Below, one piece after another: positions 1 to 12,504 of a stretch of 64,000 nucleotides of DNA. A program made the position numbers and the translations under genes. Source of the stretch: Ampelocalamus luodianensis (Eukaryota; Streptophyta; Magnoliopsida; Poales; Poaceae); NCBI GenBank assembly GCA_036346255.1, contig CM070635.1, forward strand, positions 45,411,715 through 45,475,714. Reading direction: 5' to 3'. Below the pieces are notes generated by a model. It had not been told where the DNA came from and searched no databases. It saw only the letters and a list, made by a program, of their open reading frames with translations. Position 1 is the first letter of the stretch. Each line of letters opens with the position of its first letter.

Positions 1-849
1 TGCTTACAGCTCACTGTTTTCGGATGCTTGCGTAGGTTACAGTTCCCGGTTTTTACCTTACAGCGCCCTTGCCACTAGCTTTCTCTTCGGTTTTATTTGT
101 TTGGTTGCTTCCTTTGTTCGTTTGGGCTTCATATACGAGTTTACTTCATGCTGCGTGTCTGCTTTCTGACTTCTTGTGCTTGCTTAGACCGGTCTCACAT
201 ATTCTCTTTTTAGTTCTTCCACGCTTGTTTAGGCTCAAGCGCGTCTGTTTGGGCTCAGCAAATTTCCGATGCCGAGAGGCCGTCCACGCATCAACGCGTC
301 TGGTAGGTTGTTCAGTAAGGATGCCACCGTATGTCTTTGGCTCATGTTGTATCATCATTCTGTCTTGTTTATGGACGCCTCTTTTAATTTTATGCTTCAC
401 TCATCTTTGGAGCACCAGACGTAACCATCGCATCATGTCTTGTCTTCGCACCTTGGTTCTGCGTTGCAGCTAGGTACGTTTGTGCCATTTGCTCTACCAG
501 TTTGCATGGGTTACGGCAATCTACCTTACCTATCAAATGGTCAACACTCTCGGCTCATACCATCACATGGTCTGCTCAGATGGATTGCTCCATATACGCC
601 TTGGGTATTCGTGATGTTCGTTCCTTTCCTTCTATTCAAGCCCCTCATCGATTCGTTTTCCTTGTTTCCCTTTCTCTCTCTTTTTTGCCGACTGTGCCGA
701 TGCTTCCAGTCCAACCTATCCCATCAGTTGTTCCTACACACACATTGAACAATAATGTTCCCTCTGCGCTCCCTCGCCCTCCTGTCTATTTATGATACTT
801 GCATGTGCTTCATTCATATGCCATTTGTTCTCTATGTGCTTTAGGAGAC

Positions 850-3800
850 CACTTCTGTCCTATTGTACATACTGCGGTTGTGCGAGAGAATCGTAGGCGG
901 CGCTGTCCAACGAGCCGTTTGTTCAATATTCAAGGTTATATACTGTACTCATCTTCTCTATACGTTACCTCATCTATTTGATGTAAAGCTTGTTCTATGC
1001 GTGGAAGCTGTATCTATTCTTCACTTTTTTTTCTGCGGTTCCAAAAATTGTCCTTTGCAGACGCTATACCCAGAGACCCATTTATTGTTCCTAACTTTTC
1101 CTTGCCAGCTGACTATGTCCAAACACTTAAAGGTTAGTTAAGCCTCCTTAATTTGTTAGTTGTTGCAGCTTACGCCTTCCATTAACCGTATGCCTTATAA
1201 TTATTTCATTATCATTGTTTTTGGGACACATCTGTTTGCGACCACGTATTCAGGCCGTTCTTACTATGGTGCTCCGACTATGTATGCACACATTGTTCAG
1301 CCATTTTCTGGTACCAGGAAAGGGTTTGCAATCAAAGTGCATCCACTCAAAGACGCATCTCTTATAATTTGTGTTGCCGAGGTGGCAAAATTTCCTACCA
1401 CCGTCAAGCCATGGCCACCTGCGTTACAAGATCTTGTTTGTTTTAACGGTGGGCCAATATCTAATCGGTTCATGCGATTGATCGAGAATACAATTCTCTT
1501 TTAGCATTTACTTCCTTGGAGTACGTCGGCGAACCATCAATCACGGTGCGGCCCATACATTTTCACGATCAATGGTGTAGTTCACCATCGTATTGGCTCC
1601 TCTTGCCGATTGACGAAACCGGCCTGAGTATGCCCAGCTTTATATATATGATACTCAAAATGAAGTACATAATAGGCTCGCTCTTTTCCAGAGTGGTTCG
1701 TCCCAACGCGAACAACCAGATCCTACTATCGTAGCTTCTCTCATTGATATGTTGGACAGATGCAATCCATTGGTCAGGCAATTCAGAATGGCACGCGACG
1801 CCTACTTTCTCCGCATGCTCGGAAATTCACATTCAACTCATTGATACAGACACATCACATGCCCGTACTCGATCTACCATCTTCTTGAGTTAGTTTGCTT
1901 TGATTGTTGGCGATTTCCTACCGATGTGTCCACGTTTGGCGTAGTTCTCTGAGACCGCACGACGGTGATTTTAAGCAGATATCACCACTCCATCCAGCTT
2001 TGATGTCTTTGCAGTATCCTCTTCTATTCCCATATGGCGATAAGGGTTTCCACCTTGGCATAAAGTTTCGAGAGACTGATGATCTTCGCACCACAATTCG
2101 TGAAGATGTTTCCATGCGTGAATTCTATTGCTACTACCTGCACTATCGTGCGGGTGAGCCTAATGTTTTCACCTGCTCTGGTAGGTCATACCAAATAATT
2201 GTCAATTCTTTCTCCTGCATAGAAGGAAATCGCCTTTCTTTCCATGCTTTCAATCAAGATAAGCTTAGGTCCGATACATACCGGGTATAACAGAATCTTT
2301 GTTGCTCGAGTGCCGAGGCCGCGCAGATGTTGGCATCAAAATGATATTGCTGCTAGCTTTGTTGGTAGCGGAAGATATATGGCTCGAACTATTATGACTC
2401 CATGGCTTTGTGTCGGTCCTATGGTCCTCTGATTTATTTAGTACATTCACCGCAATCCAAAGTGGCGGAGATAATGGAGGCACTACGCCACGAGCCTGGC
2501 CAGTGCCCTTCTGATAGATCTGATATTGTAACTCGGGTTTACCATATGAAATTGCAGGAATATCTTGCTGACATTAAAGACGGTACTGCTTTTGGTCCTA
2601 TTCGAGCAGGTGCCTCTCCTATGTCCTACCACCTTTTTCCCTACTCATTACGTTTGACTACTTTCTAAATATCATTCCTATCTTTTGTTCTTCATAGTGA
2701 TATATACCACGGAATTCCAAAAAAGAGGACTCCCTCATGTACATGTGCTTACATGGCTAAAAGATCGAGGTGATGGACCTACGCCTGCTTTTATCGATAG
2801 TCTAATTTCTGCGGAGATACGAGATGTTTCCCGTGATCCGCTTGGCTATGCTCTTGTGGAAGAGTTCATGATGCATGGTCCATGTGGAGACCTTAATCCT
2901 AAATGCCCTTGCATGAAGAAAGGAAGTGCTCAAGTGGTATCCAAGCAATTTCGAATGAGACAATCTGTTGATGAAGATGGCTTCCCAATATACCGCCGTC
3001 GTGATGATGGCGGGTTCATTGTCAAGCATGGTGCTAGGCTTGATAATAGATGGGTTGTCCCACATAACCTACCATTGCTTAAAAATATCAAGCACATCTT
3101 AATGTTGAGTGGTGCAACAAGACAAACCTCGTGAAATATCTTTTCAAGTATGTCATGAAAGGTCATGATTGTGCCGCTATGTCATTCAAAGTGCGACACT
3201 TTACAACCTTCCACAAATCAACGCAACAATGCCCTTACGACGAAATCGCGAATATGTTAGGTCTCGCTATCTATCAACATGTGAAGCAAGTGGCGATTGT
3301 TTGGTTTGAGATTCATGCTAAGATGCCTTGATTGAGCGCTTGGTGTCCATCTACAGCATGACCGGGGTTTCATTCTGAAAACTTCGACTTAACCAATGTA
3401 CTTGATGATCTGCGGGATCTAAGAGCACCTTGATCGAATGGTTCGTCGCAAACCAACGCCATACAGAGCTCACGGCTACACTTACTTGTGAGTTCCCAAC
3501 AAAATGGACATGGAACACCGATCGTAGGTGTGGTCAAATCGGAAGAGAGGCACTAAAATTGGGAGGTTGATGCATGTTCACCCGGGCAGTGGCGAACTTT
3601 TCTATTTAAGAATGTTACTCATGGTTGTACGAGGTGCCACGTGTTATGAAGATGTAAGGACATATGAGGATGTCGTGTACGAAACCTTTCGTGAAGCATG
3701 TCATGCACGTGGCCTCATCGGTGATGATCTTGAATGGTTTGCTCTTTTGTGAAGCCATCATATGGGCGACATCTTCACAACTCAGGCATCTTTTCATGGC

Positions 3801-5575
3801 TATTATTCAGTACAGTGATGTTGCCAATGTGCGTATGCTGTTCGATAGATACTGGCATAACATGACTGATGACATCACATACAAGATGTCCCGCTCACTT
3901 GGTGTACGCTCTTACACGGTGCCTGACTACTCACTACAAGTACATCTGTTAAGAGAACTTGATTCTCTTTTCTCTAATAATGGACTCTCTTTGTCATCCT
4001 ACAATCTCCCAATACCACACAGCGGATATAGAGACGGCCTGAGGAATAGGCTCGTTGCGAGGAACTTTGCTATAATAGATTAGAACTTGAGACACAGTCA
4101 GTATCGATGTATGATAGCCTAAACAGTGAGCAGCGCCTTATTTACAACAAGGTCATGCATTCTATCTCAAATGGACAACCTTGTTTCTATTTTGTGTCCG
4201 GACATGGAGGTGCAGTAAAACATTCTGTGGAATTCTATCATCTCGATGTTTAGATCCGAAGGCAAAATCGTGCTTGCCGTCGCCGTCGAGAGTTGCTTCC
4301 TTATTGTTACCGGGTGGTCGGACCGCACACTCGCGCTTCGAATCCTCTTGATATAGATGATCGAAGTCTCGCAATATTCGTCGTGGCACAATGCTTGGAG
4401 AACTTATAAAAAAAGCGCCTTAATTTTGTGGGACGAAGCACCAATGACCCACAGAGCGGTGCTTTGAGGCACTTTCGGCCGTACTATGCGAGATATTCTG
4501 TCCTCGGACAATCACGCAAGCGCAGTATTCCATTTGGTGGGAAACACAGTAGTCCTCGGTGGAGATTTCCGCCAGGTATTACCAGTTGTTCAAGGAGGAA
4601 CACGTGCAGAAACTATTGCCGCTTCTCTTATCAAGTCACCGTTATGGAAACACGTCCAGATCCTTCGTCTCACTAAAAATATGCGTCTTACTGCAACATC
4701 TTCTTCTACTTCTGAGAAAAAACCTAGCAGAATTTGCGCAGTGGGTGCTTGACATTGGCGAGGGTCGTTTTCCAATGGAAAAGCATCCAGGAGACACACA
4801 TGCATCATGGATACAAATCCCTCCTGAATTGTTGCTTAAGCCGGCGGATGATAACTTGGCCGCACTTATTGATACTGTCTATGATGAGTTTGCTCATAAT
4901 TACAGTTCTATTCCTTACCTTGCAGCTCGTGCCATAGTATCCCCACTAAACACTTCAGTTGACAAGATTAATGCTTCTGTCCTTCTAAAAGTACCAGGAA
5001 CTTCTAGGGAATACCTAAGTTATGACACCATTGGTGATGCCCTTGATCAGCCATCCGATCTCGATTTGTTGTATCCAACTGAATTCCTCAATTCAATAAG
5101 CATCAGGAATTTCCCAGAGCATAACCTTTCACTAAAGGTTGGAGTACCCGTTGTTCTTCTAAGAAATATAAATCAGACAATGGGTCTGTGCAATGGCACA
5201 CGCCTTTTACTAACTATGCTAGGAAACCGTGTGCTTGAGGCTACAATTATGACAGGCACACACATCGATGAAATTATCTGCATACCAAGAATAGTTCTCA
5301 ACTCAAATAGTCAAAAGTGGCCGTTCACATTACAGCGACGCCAATTCCCAATTAGGCTATGTTATGCAATGACAATAAACAAATGCCAGGGACAAACTCT
5401 TCATAAGGTCGGGATCTATCTAAAAAACCCTGTTTTCAGTCATGGCCAACTGTACGTTGCCGTATCAAGAGTAACATCAAAACAAGGACTCAGTATATTG
5501 ATTGAAAATGAAGATGGCTCGGCTGGATCAGAGACAAGGAATGTTGTCTACGACGATGTTCTGGACTTCCTCTGA
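850..5575 (+). pseudogene. Helitron RepHel (HUH replicase-PIF1-like helicase), degenerate
   Basis: Encoded the Helitron transposase. Conserved blocks appear in several frames. The upstream N-terminal region (850-1830) includes a stretch resembling DPTIVASLIDMLDRCNPLVR. The Helitron-like N domain starts near 1970 (LQYPLLFPYG). The HUH motif LPHVHVLTWL has both histidine codons at 2736-2744. The two catalytic tyrosines lie in YLFKYVMKG (codons at 3137 and 3149), reached only after a frameshift near 3100. A linker block reading VVRGATCYEDVRTYEDVVY lies at 3528-3752. The helicase part begins near 4120. Its Walker A is damaged (the P-loop around 4193-4221 lacks the GKT order), Walker B (LWDEAP, about 4426-4443) remains, and the last 338 codons (4559-5575) are open and end with the PIF1 helicase C-terminal block INKCQGQTLHKVGIYL. 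Multiple stops and frameshifts make it a pseudogene. Introns cannot be excluded for some breaks. Confidence 0.85.
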
Positions 5576-6660
5576 GTGCTACATGTCTCTTACAGTTTTT
5601 ACCTTTCTCCTCCTGCTGTCACCTACTACCATTCCACCTTGTGCTGACCTTACAACCATGTGTACATGTCGCAGCATATAGCTTTAAGCTCCATGTAGCT
5701 TGTTTTTTTTGTACAACCGCAGCTACTTTTTCTATTTCGAATCAGAAAAAACCTTAATAACACAACACGCTACTTCGCCATACCTCCTCCTTTAACAAAG
5801 TTTTTACCAAACCACTTTTTCATTATATTTGCTTGCCTGCGCACCCGCTAAATTTCATTTCCTATGTTTATTTGATTCAACACGTGCATGTATAAAATAT
5901 TGTTCTTGCCTTTTCTGTACATTCTATTCGTGTACCTGTGCAGTACACTCTTGATCCCACCTTTTAGATCTTTATATGATGGTATCTTTTTATGGTTGAC
6001 GCTAAATGTCAACCCTTATCCTTTCTCACCGTGCTTACTTACGGCACCTATCTAGATATCACACTATACCTCTTTAGATTCCACAACGATACTAATCCTT
6101 CAAGACCTAACACACCATGTCTACATGATTGAGCTTTCAGATTTTGCCTTCTCATTGAAACGCTGCAGAATAGGCCTATAAACCATTTCCCCCGCCCTAC
6201 ATCTCTCCGTGTAACATGCATCCTTTCCAGTATTTCAGACCTATACTTCTACTACCTTTCACCACATATAGAAAAAAAAACTATTAGTTTTCAGCTCTGG
6301 TCTGCTTTGCTCATACATCGGACCCTACCATACCTGTCGATCGCATTTCCACACATGCCTATCTTCAATAAAATGCTCATTTTCGATTGCTCTGCTCATC
6401 AAACTAACTTTCCTCTTTATATTTCAGTTTTCCAAATGGAGTATGTTCTCTCAAAAATGTCACACAGAATCGCATCGTTGGCGTGTCGTGTCGAGCAACT
6501 CGCTTCTCCGAATATGCGGATGATAGTGCTCCTAGAAAAGTCCTGCGCCTTGATTTTGTTCTTTTAGGCGAGCAGGTCAAACACCACTTGTACATAATAA
6601 TTTTACCCACAACCCACTACTTACATATTGATTGTCTCTTGTTATTTTAACAAGCAGGGG
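5576..6660. other. Helitron spacer, no gene seen
   Basis: This AT-rich stretch lies between the RepHel remnant and the RPA-like remnant. Short open frames exist (for example 6307-6567), but none shows a recognisable domain. It is probably 3' untranslated and intergenic Helitron sequence, possibly with a 5' exon of the RPA-like gene. Confidence 0.5.
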
Positions 6661-9400
6661 ACCACCATGGAAGCCCAAATTCAGGAAGGCACCTTTACCG
6701 TTCAACTTGTCTCTAAAGAAAACCGCATGTACTTTATTGAATACTTGAAGTTGCTAATGCTAAAGCATCCTACCAAGCGATTGACTGCCTGTTATAGCTA
6801 GATTTACGACACACAAAAATCAACGAGATAACAGATGTTCGAGACGATTTCCCAATGTATGCGTGCGCAGTGGTTTCCTTTGATGTGCTCGAAACACGTC
6901 TTGGCCAAACCGGTATCTTTCGGTCGATGCGTCGTGAATTAGTATTTTTACATTGTACATGATATACCCTTGCATTCTTTTACATATACCTTTGCTGAAT
7001 ATTTATGTCTTGCAATGGATTCTCACGATTCAAAGATACCATTGGTCTTATCACGGAATCTCTCACACTAAGACGGTCCTTGCAAGAGGAGTCACAAAGA
7101 CAATTGTAATATCAACATCACGGATGGCGGTATTCTTCAATTTTTTAGCCTTTGTTTTAGTACTACATATCATTGTCCTCATCTGAGAGATACACACTTC
7201 CCGATTAAAAAAAAAGAGAGACAGCCTGTGTTACTCTATGGGAAGCGCACGCCACAGAATTTGATGCACCTAGGCTACAAGCTACAGCAGAAAACGGACC
7301 AGTCGTTATACTCTTTGTTGGTGTTACTGCTAGACTCTACGACGGTACGAACCACTTGCATTTACATACATAATCAGCTTATATGTACACTGAACTACAA
7401 ATGTACACTGACAGCACACAGATTTCTTACTGACATGTTCAAAAAATCTCTGTAGGACAACTATCACTTCAGGGCAGCACTATCTGCAAATGGTATATTA
7501 ATGCTCACCTACATGAAGTGCTTGCTCTGAGCAATGTGTGAAGGATGAGCTTGCTTTCTTAAAATTCTAATTCTTTTATGTTTCATCTAATTCATACCTA
7601 TAAAATACGTCAAATCTAATAACTTTATTAAAATCAAAAGAACACATACGGTTCAAATTTTGTTATGAGGTCTTTATAAAAAAGAATAGCCAATACACCA
7701 CTGTTCATTCAAATTTGTTAGTGCTATTTCGGTTAAAGCAAATACCTTCTTTCCACACTAACATGTAGGATAACATAACCTCTAACATAAATAAGGTTTC
7801 AGATTACTTTACAAAAAAACTAACAGGCACGGGTGCTACAAATGTGCTCATTTTATGTATGAGACACTCAGTATCAAAACAAACATTTAATGATATATTT
7901 GTTTCTGTAATCCCATGAAAAATAAAAACCTACAGAACAAACAAGCTCACTCCTAGAATCACCAATCAATGATAGCACAATTCACAGAACTAGCGCATAC
8001 AGTCCTCTATCACTTTATTTATTCTACAACAATCATCATCAAATTCACTGCTTCTTGCAATTCTCCCAGACTACTATCAGACACCTTAGTTTTTTCATGT
8101 TAGCATCTTTGCCCTGAGCTTTTCGGGCATACCTCATCAGATTACATGGTTTGGCCAGAGCCAAACTCAAACAGCACCTGTGCCCATGACAGTCCATGAA
8201 CTATCAACCTTGAATGCGCACGAAGCTGTGGTATGCTGCCCTCCACATATCGTTACTACAGTACATTGCCACCATATTACTGTATGTCCTGTGCTACCTT
8301 CACACCTTCTACAAAAACACAAATGCCAGGGTCGCAAATACACTATTGACATCGCGATCAAAGATCTCACTCCTAATGAAGACTGGTGGTACCTAGCCTG
8401 TGGCGGTTGCAAAAGAACCGCAGTTCGAACCCCTGAAGGTTACAGATGTGCACGGTGCAACGACTTGACAGCCGAACCAAGGTTCTTACTGCAACACATG
8501 TTCTGCCCTTTCCCTTCTACTACTATGTCTATGTACTTGCTAGAACCAAATCAAACCATCTAACTTACACACTTTACATGTAGGTACAAGGTACCTGTAC
8601 GTGGTATCGATATATCCAACATTGCCAAGACTAACACACCGCTAGCAGAATTTGTGTTCTTTGGAGATGTCGGACAAGAATTGGTGGGAATCCCAGCATT
8701 AGACCTCACAGCAACTGCTCCCACCATGACTGGTTTCATACCGCCTGAGATAACAAGACTCTATGGTCGCCAATATAAACTAAAAGTCAGTGGATCACGT
8801 GGATCACTTCAAAGAATATCCGCATCATTCCAAGTTGATAGCTTCAGCGTCATACCCACAAAGACTTCAGCTCCATTCCTACCTGCAATGTGCACCGAAG
8901 CTTCAGAAGATTCCAACCCTACCTGTCAGTCTGCAGCTGGCTCATCAAAGCGTACAATTGAACACCAACTTGTTTTATCGAGCACCATCGCAGCACAAAC
9001 TGAACATACTCCATCTCCAACTCCAACAAGCAGCGCACCTGTGCCACAGATGACACTGAACCAGCCTGCGCTACATACACCTCCATCCCCAGAAATCAAC
9101 AAGGTTAGAATTTTCATCATGCAACTTACAAACATACTTAACTTCCCATTGTTCTGCACCCTTACATCCGAAATATCTAAGTTTTTGTTCTGCCATCACG
9201 AAACTAACAAAACTCTCTTGCATCCACAAACGTCTCGCCGTGATAGCCCAATGCTATCTTCAAACAACGATGCCGATGCAAGGTACTTCCACTTGATGTT
9301 ATTACACTCTGCTAGATTAAAACCGCAAACTGAATCACTAACGACTGATATTGTCCTATTTACGGTAACTTGGACAAACGAAGAAACCCTTTGTTGCTAG
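6661..9400 (+). pseudogene. Helitron RPA70-like single-strand DNA-binding protein, degenerate
   Basis: Replication protein A large-subunit homologue carried by plant Helitrons, thought to help handle single-stranded DNA during transposition. Reading from 6667 there is an OB-fold remnant. After an in-frame stop near 6800 the match continues with KINEI-type and DVRDDFP-type strands, as in RPA DNA-binding domains. The C-terminal OB domain with its zinc ribbon is clear at 8180-8563: WWYLACGGCKRT followed by a second CxxC (CARCND), giving a four-cysteine ribbon. The fold continues after an apparent intron (8564-8584, ending in TAG before the next exon) at 8585-8850 with FVFFGDVGQELVGIPALDL and PPEITRLYGRQYKLKV. 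Low-complexity Ser/Thr/Pro sequence follows to 9400. Stops in the first half indicate decay, and exon limits are uncertain. Confidence 0.75.
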
Positions 9401-10450
9401 GAAAATCGACATGGATGCACCGCAAGCGAATAAAACAGCAGTCAAAAAAAACGCCCTTATTTTTGGCACTACTAGATACCATATTTCTTCTACGAATTCC
9501 TTTCTTGCAGGCCTTAAATGTACAACCTCAACGGTGTTTAATAAGCACACGGCGCCTTTTGTCACTAGCGCCCATGCCAACACTACGTTGCACAAGACGT
9601 ATTGCAATGAAAAAAAACTAGCTGCACGTGCTTCTTGACCTTACGTGCGTTTTACGAAATAGGCTGAACAAAGATCAGCCAGCTCTCAATGTTGTTTCCT
9701 ACCCCGTCATGCTTCCTGTAAATATTTACTGCCGTTTTGAACTGTGCTGTACACTACAAACTCTATGTATTGCCTACACTACCATGTAAACGCACGCTAT
9801 ATGTACGTAACAAAACATAACCACCGGTTCCCTAAGTTCGCCTCATGTTACATTCCTTGTTAGACCACTACCAGACATATATATGCTCTGTTCTATGTTT
9901 CTCACAGATATACATACCTACTTCATTCTTCCCCATGCCGACCAAAATACATCAAAATTCCCTCGACACAATTTATAGCCGTCCCAGTCTATCACCGGCA
10001 GTCAACTTGACTTCCCTACACAATACGCACATTTCCAAATACGAAACGAAATGTTGCCCTACCCATTTTCCCTGTCCCGTTCAGTGCGAAATATTTAACT
10101 TGTATCTCTATCCCTTAGGAATACTATTCGATACTGATTGTGCTCATTACCATTTCTACCCGCTCACATATGAAGCTGTACTACCATTACCAACCACGAC
10201 GCAGCGCAGCGCATCTAGCATCCTGTTGTAGTAATTTAGAGTTGCTTTGTAGTAATCATAGATATATAAGCAAGTGCAAGCATGGTGTACGCACTCATAT
10301 ATTTATCCCGGTTCACCTAGCCTAACCCCGCTTCAGCCTTATTTACTGTCTTAAACAATCGTAAACCCTTCAGGCTTACAGGAATAACCTGTGTTTTTAT
10401 CAAAAACACAATAAAAAAATATGGCATTTATTTTTCCACATCATTTTAAC
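9401..10450. other. Helitron 3' region, no gene seen
   Basis: AT-rich sequence between the RPA-like remnant and the terminal hairpin. A second CTAG after a GC-rich stretch at about 10198-10216 is not followed by T and was not taken as the end. No domain was recognised in the short frames present. Confidence 0.45.
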
Positions 10451-10491
10451 GCACTCGATACGAGCGCAGCGTAGCGCGCCAATCTTCCTAG
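10451..10491 (+). repeat. Helitron 3' terminal hairpin and CTAG end
   Basis: The stem GCACTCG pairs with CGAGCGC around an ATA loop (10451-10467, one mismatch). A second short GCGC stem (10464-10467 with 10474-10477) overlaps it. CTAG at 10488-10491 is followed by T. Helitrons typically carry such a hairpin about 10-20 bases before a CTRR end. Confidence 0.75.
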
Positions 10492-10908
10492 TATAGTATA
10501 ACCTACTAGCTTTTTAATTATGCACGTGGAGATATCACAACGCAAGGAGATGTCTCGGTCCAGATTGGCCTGCGTAGAGCTCCGTCCCGGCTTGTGACGA
10601 GAGGACAGCCGACAGGCTCGAGGCAAGCTTGAGATGAGAGATCCAATTGTTATGCACGTAAATTAATTTGAGTGTGGCATTTTAACCGGGTACTGCAGAT
10701 GGGCCATGCGCTAATTTTCTTTATGTTTTGTTTATTTTCTAAGACAAGCCCATGTGCTCTGCTGACAGATAACAAGGGTGACACGACACGGCATCGGCTT
10801 AGGACAGGCCCATATTGCAGGCCAGTAAAGGAAACGTGGGGGAATCACAAAGTTACGACATAAACCCACAAAAATGCAGAGAGTAATCGGCTGTATTGGC
10901 CACTGTTT
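10492..10908. other. Intergenic, nothing recognised
   Basis: About 400 bases between the Helitron end and the long inverted-repeat element. No coding signal, RNA gene or repeat was recognised. Confidence 0.4.
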
Positions 10909-11405
10909 ACAGCCAGAAATGGAGTTTTTGGCGGATACGGTCGGTTTGCAAACCGCATTTACATTTTTGACCATGCGCAAACTGTATTTGCAGAAATGGC
11001 AACGCGGGCGCGCGGTCACCTGCGCCAGCTTCGTCAGCGTGTGGCAGGCCCACCTAACGCCGCGTTTTTTCAATTTTTTCTTTTTTTTCAATTTTTTTAG
11101 ACGTAGAAATATTTTTTTAAAAAAATTGCTACAGTGTGGGCGCACGCTCACCCTGCGCCCACACTGTAGCAAAAATTTTGTTTTTGTTTTTGTTTTTTTA
11201 AAAAACATTTATGTTTATTTTTTGTAAGAATTTTTAAATATAGTAAATAGGGTCCAAAAATTATGAAATTTTTTATGGAGCCTTCTGACACCGTGTACTT
11301 ACTTGAGTAATATTTTCAAAATTTTATCCATTATGAATTTTTCTCAACAATTCATTTAAGTATATTGTAAATAGGGTTTCATCATTTCATGTGACTTGGA
11401 ATGAT
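10909..11405 (+). repeat. Left terminal inverted repeat of long-TIR element
   Basis: Matches 12505-13040 in inverse orientation over almost its whole length, with differences and small indels in the GC-rich middle. It contains an internal perfect 17 bp stem-loop at 11128-11170. Confidence 0.7.
11128..11170. repeat. Perfect 17 bp stem-loop inside left TIR
   Basis: GCTACAGTGTGGGCGCA at 11128-11144 pairs without mismatch with 11154-11170 across a 9 base loop. The same structure recurs in the right arm. Confidence 0.85.
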
Positions 11406-11536
11406 TTCATGAAATTTTGTCCATTATCCCACCGTCCCTCCTCCCTCATCCGCACATCTGTCACCTCGTCCAGAAATTCTGGCACCAAATCTTACAAAAT
11501 TCCCGGTGCCAACGCCGCGGCTCATTCTCCGCTCGG

Positions 11537-12102
11537 CTATAAATACCGAACTCTTGCACTCACTCGTCGCTTGACCTTGATTGATTACTTCCCCCGAATG
11601 ACTGATCGATTACTTCCTCCGAAGGGCAGGTAATTTGTGCTATGCTTTTGCCGTTATTATCGTAGTTATAATTAGTCGGTCTTAGTCGACTAATCGTAAT
11701 TAGATAGTTTAGGGTAATTATTTAGTCGTAATTAGTTAGTTGACTAGTAATGAATTAGTTTAGTAATAATGAATTAGTTTAGTGGTAATTAACGTTGTTA
11801 GTCGCATGTAAGAAAATGTTATGGCTTAAATTGGATACTTATCTTTCTTAATTTCAAAATTTTTAGATGTGTTTCATGAACACTGCTACTTTGAGAAGGG
11901 GAGGTTTCGTGTAGAGTTGTGGTGCATACTTGGGGTTTGGGCTCGTCTCCGACCAGGTATCATGGCTTCACTATCAACAAATGCGGCAAGGAAATGTAGC
12001 GTCAAGGTCACCGTCTACTCGAAGAGCCATCTACGAGGAGACAGACCCTACCACTTCACGGTAGAGAGAGCGGACAAGCTCGGGATGCAAGATGAAACCT
12101 AA
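11537..12102 (+). other. Gene-like interior of long-TIR element (putative promoter and two exons)
   Basis: A TATA-like CTATAAATA at about 11537 precedes a frame (11391-11633) ending at a possible splice donor. After about 230 bases of AT-rich intron-like DNA, a TTTTTAG acceptor leads into an open frame at 11869-12102 that starts MFHEHCYFEKGRFRVELW. I do not recognise the peptide. It ends exactly where a hairpin MITE begins. It could be a captured gene fragment or chance. Confidence 0.3.
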
Positions 12103-12342
12103 TGTAGATGCTATTCTTTATCTTGCATTGCACTCACAGGCTCGATAAGCTTGTACATAAACCAAATAGGCAAAATCGTGGCGTGTAGATCATATAACGA
12201 TGTCTGTAGCCTTGAAACGCACACGAGTCGGAGGTTACGGTACATCGTTATATGATCTGCATGCCACGCATTTCGGTTGGTTCATGTACAAGTTTATCTA
12301 GCCTATGGTACAATACATTATTAAACAATATCATCCAATGCA
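12098..12342. mobile_element. Hairpin MITE, copy 1
   Basis: Near-palindromic element of about 245 bp. The left arm contains GATAAGCTTGTACATAAACC and GATCATATAACGATG; the right arm contains their inverted forms CATCGTTATATGATC and GGTTCATGTACAAGTTTATC. A related, longer copy lies at 14118-14403. It would fold into one long hairpin if transcribed. Confidence 0.75.
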
Positions 12343-12504
12343 GTGATGATATTGGATACAATATTAAAGAATATCATCCAATGTAGTGATGATATTGGAT
12401 TGCCACATTGGGATGTTGTATGAGAGTGACAATTATTCTTCCTTCCTTGAGATATCTCCAATGGAATTAAAATGCAGCGTATTTTATGCAGCGTTTTTTT
12501 ATAC

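Larger units (their letters stand above)
1..10491 (+). mobile_element. Helitron, autonomous type but decayed (5' end outside window)
   Basis: Rolling-circle DNA transposon. The sequence shows, in order on the + strand, a Helitron replication-initiator/helicase (RepHel) remnant and an RPA-like single-strand-binding protein remnant. This pair is the usual gene set of plant autonomous Helitrons. The 3' end is supported by a GC-rich hairpin at 10451-10467 followed by CTAG at 10488-10491 and then T, the family's 3' terminus and preferred insertion between A and T. The 5' TC terminus was not found, so the element probably starts before the window. Many stops and frameshifts show it is no longer autonomous. 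Bases 1-850 and 9401-10450 hold no domain I can recognise. Confidence 0.85.

Noticed and set aside
10198..10216. Earlier CTAG after a GC-rich block as Helitron end
   Set aside because: Not followed by T and lacks a hairpin as good as that at 10451-10467.
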